DNA of 33,618 nucleotides from Bacteroidota bacterium (GTDB lineage Bacteria; Bacteroidota; Bacteroidia; Chitinophagales; Chitinophagaceae). The stretch is from assembly GCA_023429825.1 (NCBI GenBank), contig JAEZDC010000029.1, positions 1-33,618 of the forward strand, given 5' to 3'. The first letter of the stretch is position 1. The number at the start of each line of letters is the position of its first letter. This document shows positions 32,370-33,618 of this stretch, piece by piece. The notes beneath the pieces are model-generated. The model was given only the letters and a program-made list of their open reading frames with translations, had not been told where the DNA came from and did not search any database. Position numbers and translations under genes: made by a program.

Positions 32370-33618
32370 ATGAAGGAAGAACAGATAGAAATATTCGGCG
32401 CAAGGGAACACAATCTTAGGAATCTCGATCTTACCATTCCAAAAAACAAATTGGTTGTTTTTACAGGTGTAAGTGGAAGTGGAAAATCTTCCCTGGCCTT
32501 CGATACTATTTATAATGAAGGGCAAAGAAGATACATGGAAAGCTTCAGTGCCTATGCACGCCAGTTCATTGGTGATATGGAGCGACCTGATGTTGACAAG
32601 ATCACCGGTCTTTCACCCGTTATTTCTATCGAACAAAAAACAACTAACAAAAATCCCCGCTCAACAGTAGGAACAGTTACGGAGATATATGATTTTCTGC
32701 GTTTGCTTTTTGCAAGAATTGGTGAAGCCTACAGCTACAACACCGGTAAAAAGATGGTGAAGTTCAGCGAAGAAGAGATCGTTGAAAATATCTTTCAAAG
32801 GTTTAAGGGGAAAAAGATAACATTACTAGCTCCTTTAGTGAGAGGAAGAAAAGGACATTACCGTGAGTTGTTCGAGGAAACTAGAAAAAAAGGTTTTCTT
32901 AAAGTAAGAGTGGATGGAGAGATCAAAGATCTTACGCCAAAGATGCAGGTAGATCGTTACAAGATCCATGACATCGAAGTGGTGATTGATCGTTTGGCCG
33001 TAACAGATGATATGAAAGTTCGTCTTAGCCAAAGTGTTCAGCAGAGCCTGAAAATAGGAAAGGAGTTGATGTTTTTGCTGATCAATGATTCTGATAAAAC
33101 GGTTCAATACAGTAAGCAACTGATGTGCGAAGACACAGGCATTTCATACGAAGAACCTTCCCCCAATAGTTTTTCTTTTAACTCGCCTTATGGTGCGTGT
33201 CCTAATTGCAAAGGATTGGGCGCGGTATATACAGCAAGTCTCGACCAGATATTGCCTGATAAAAATCTGAGTATAAAAGAAGGTGGCATTGCACCATTGG
33301 GAGAAGAAAGAGATGCAAGTGTTTTTCAGCAGGTGGTAATATTTGCAAAAAAGAATAAGATCAATCTTGATAAAGCCATCAATGAATTAAGTGAACAACA
33401 TCTCAACCTTTTGTTGTTTGGCGATGGCAGTATTTCTACGACATTGGAGCTGGACATGAACGACGAGAATATTTCAGATGTGTATTCTGGCAGTTATGAA
33501 GGTATTGTACCAATGCTGAAGAGATGGTTCACATCCTCTCAAAGCACCGATGCGCTTAAAACCTGGGTGGAAAAATTCATGGAACTTTCTGAATGCCCTG
33601 CATGTAAAGGTGCAAGGT
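32370..33618 (+). CDS. uvrA: UvrABC excinuclease subunit A, 3' end beyond window
   Basis: The first 416 codons are in the window and the frame stays open to the right edge. UvrA is the ATPase that scans DNA for damage and loads UvrB in nucleotide excision repair. Visible: the first Walker A GVSGSGKSSLAFDT, the signature region RRYMESFSAYARQFIGDM, the UvrB-binding part (KGHYRELFEETRKKGFLKVRVDGE), and the first zinc module. Here C253, C277 and C280 align with E. coli zinc ligands, but position 256 is threonine (MCEDTG instead of CxxC). ECPACKGAR starts the next conserved segment. The ATG at 32370 gives the expected MKEEQIEIFGAREHNLRN. Confidence 0.96.
   Translation, partial: MKEEQIEIFGAREHNLRNLDLTIPKNKLVVFTGVSGSGKSSLAFDTIYNEGQRRYMESFSAYARQFIGDMERPDVDKITGLSPVISIEQKTTNKNPRSTVGTVTEIYDFLRLLFARIGEAYSYNTGKKMVKFSEEEIVENIFQRFKGKKITLLAPLVRGRKGHYRELFEETRKKGFLKVRVDGEIKDLTPKMQVDRYKIHDIEVVIDRLAVTDDMKVRLSQSVQQSLKIGKELMFLLINDSDKTVQYSKQLMCEDTGISYEEPSPNSFSFNSPYGACPNCKGLGAVYTASLDQILPDKNLSIKEGGIAPLGEERDASVFQQVVIFAKKNKINLDKAINELSEQHLNLLLFGDGSISTTLELDMNDENISDVYSGSYEGIVPMLKRWFTSSQSTDALKTWVEKFMELSECPACKGAR

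Overview
The window (33,618 bp, moderate GC) is a chromosomal segment from a member of the Bacteroidota, most likely family Chitinophagaceae. The evidence is a T9SS PorT-family gene beside menaquinone methyltransferase ubiE, many secreted proteins with N-terminal signals and outer-membrane barrels, TonB_C-domain proteins, promoters of the Bacteroidota type (TAnnTTTG -7 boxes) and the absence of obvious Shine-Dalgarno sequences. Assignment to family is inference. I see no rRNA, tRNA, CRISPR array, insertion sequence, prophage or recognisable defence island. Most of the region is housekeeping.

Layout. 1-840: 5' part of a secreted hypothetical protein (minus strand, runs off the left edge). 1104-3769: thrS and infC (plus), not followed by rpmI-rplT; a terminator sits at 3777-3806. 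3855-4940: a HAD phosphatase and a DUF6526-like membrane protein whose start codon is separated from its reading frame by one extra base. 4941-5558: a COQ7-like di-iron protein (minus). 5657-7441: a small secreted protein and two paralogous secreted TonB_C-domain proteins (minus). 7561-9313: a winged-helix protein with six 14-residue repeats, then a polytopic membrane protein (plus). 9400-12108: an outer-membrane barrel gene and a lipoprotein / ECF sigma / anti-sigma operon (minus). The barrel gene and the operon carry near-identical 42-bp promoter-like elements, which suggests a small autoregulated regulon. 12255-15021: ATP-dependent DNA ligase and its metallo-beta-lactamase exonuclease partner (minus).

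15591-23854: rpoB and rpoC (plus) behind a 569-bp gene-free leader, with an inverted repeat between them and a strong terminator after rpoC. 23985-24812: queD and a UPF0306/YhbP-like gene (plus). 24818-26811: an outer-membrane protein, a lipoprotein MsrA and a DinB-family protein (minus). 26871-29032: a Cys/Met-metabolism PLP enzyme overlapping a D-amino-acid-oxidase-like gene (plus), ended by a bidirectional terminator. 29079-31634: endonuclease/exonuclease/phosphatase-family protein, porT and ubiE (minus). 31746-32204: a small lipoprotein (plus). 32370 to the right edge: 5' third of uvrA (plus).

The most interesting signals are the duplicated ECF-type promoter linking the sigma operon to the outer-membrane gene, the one-base frameshift at the start of the DUF6526-like gene, the 14-residue repeat array, and the PLP-enzyme/D-amino-acid-oxidase gene pair. 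No wholly new multigene system can be demonstrated from the sequence alone.
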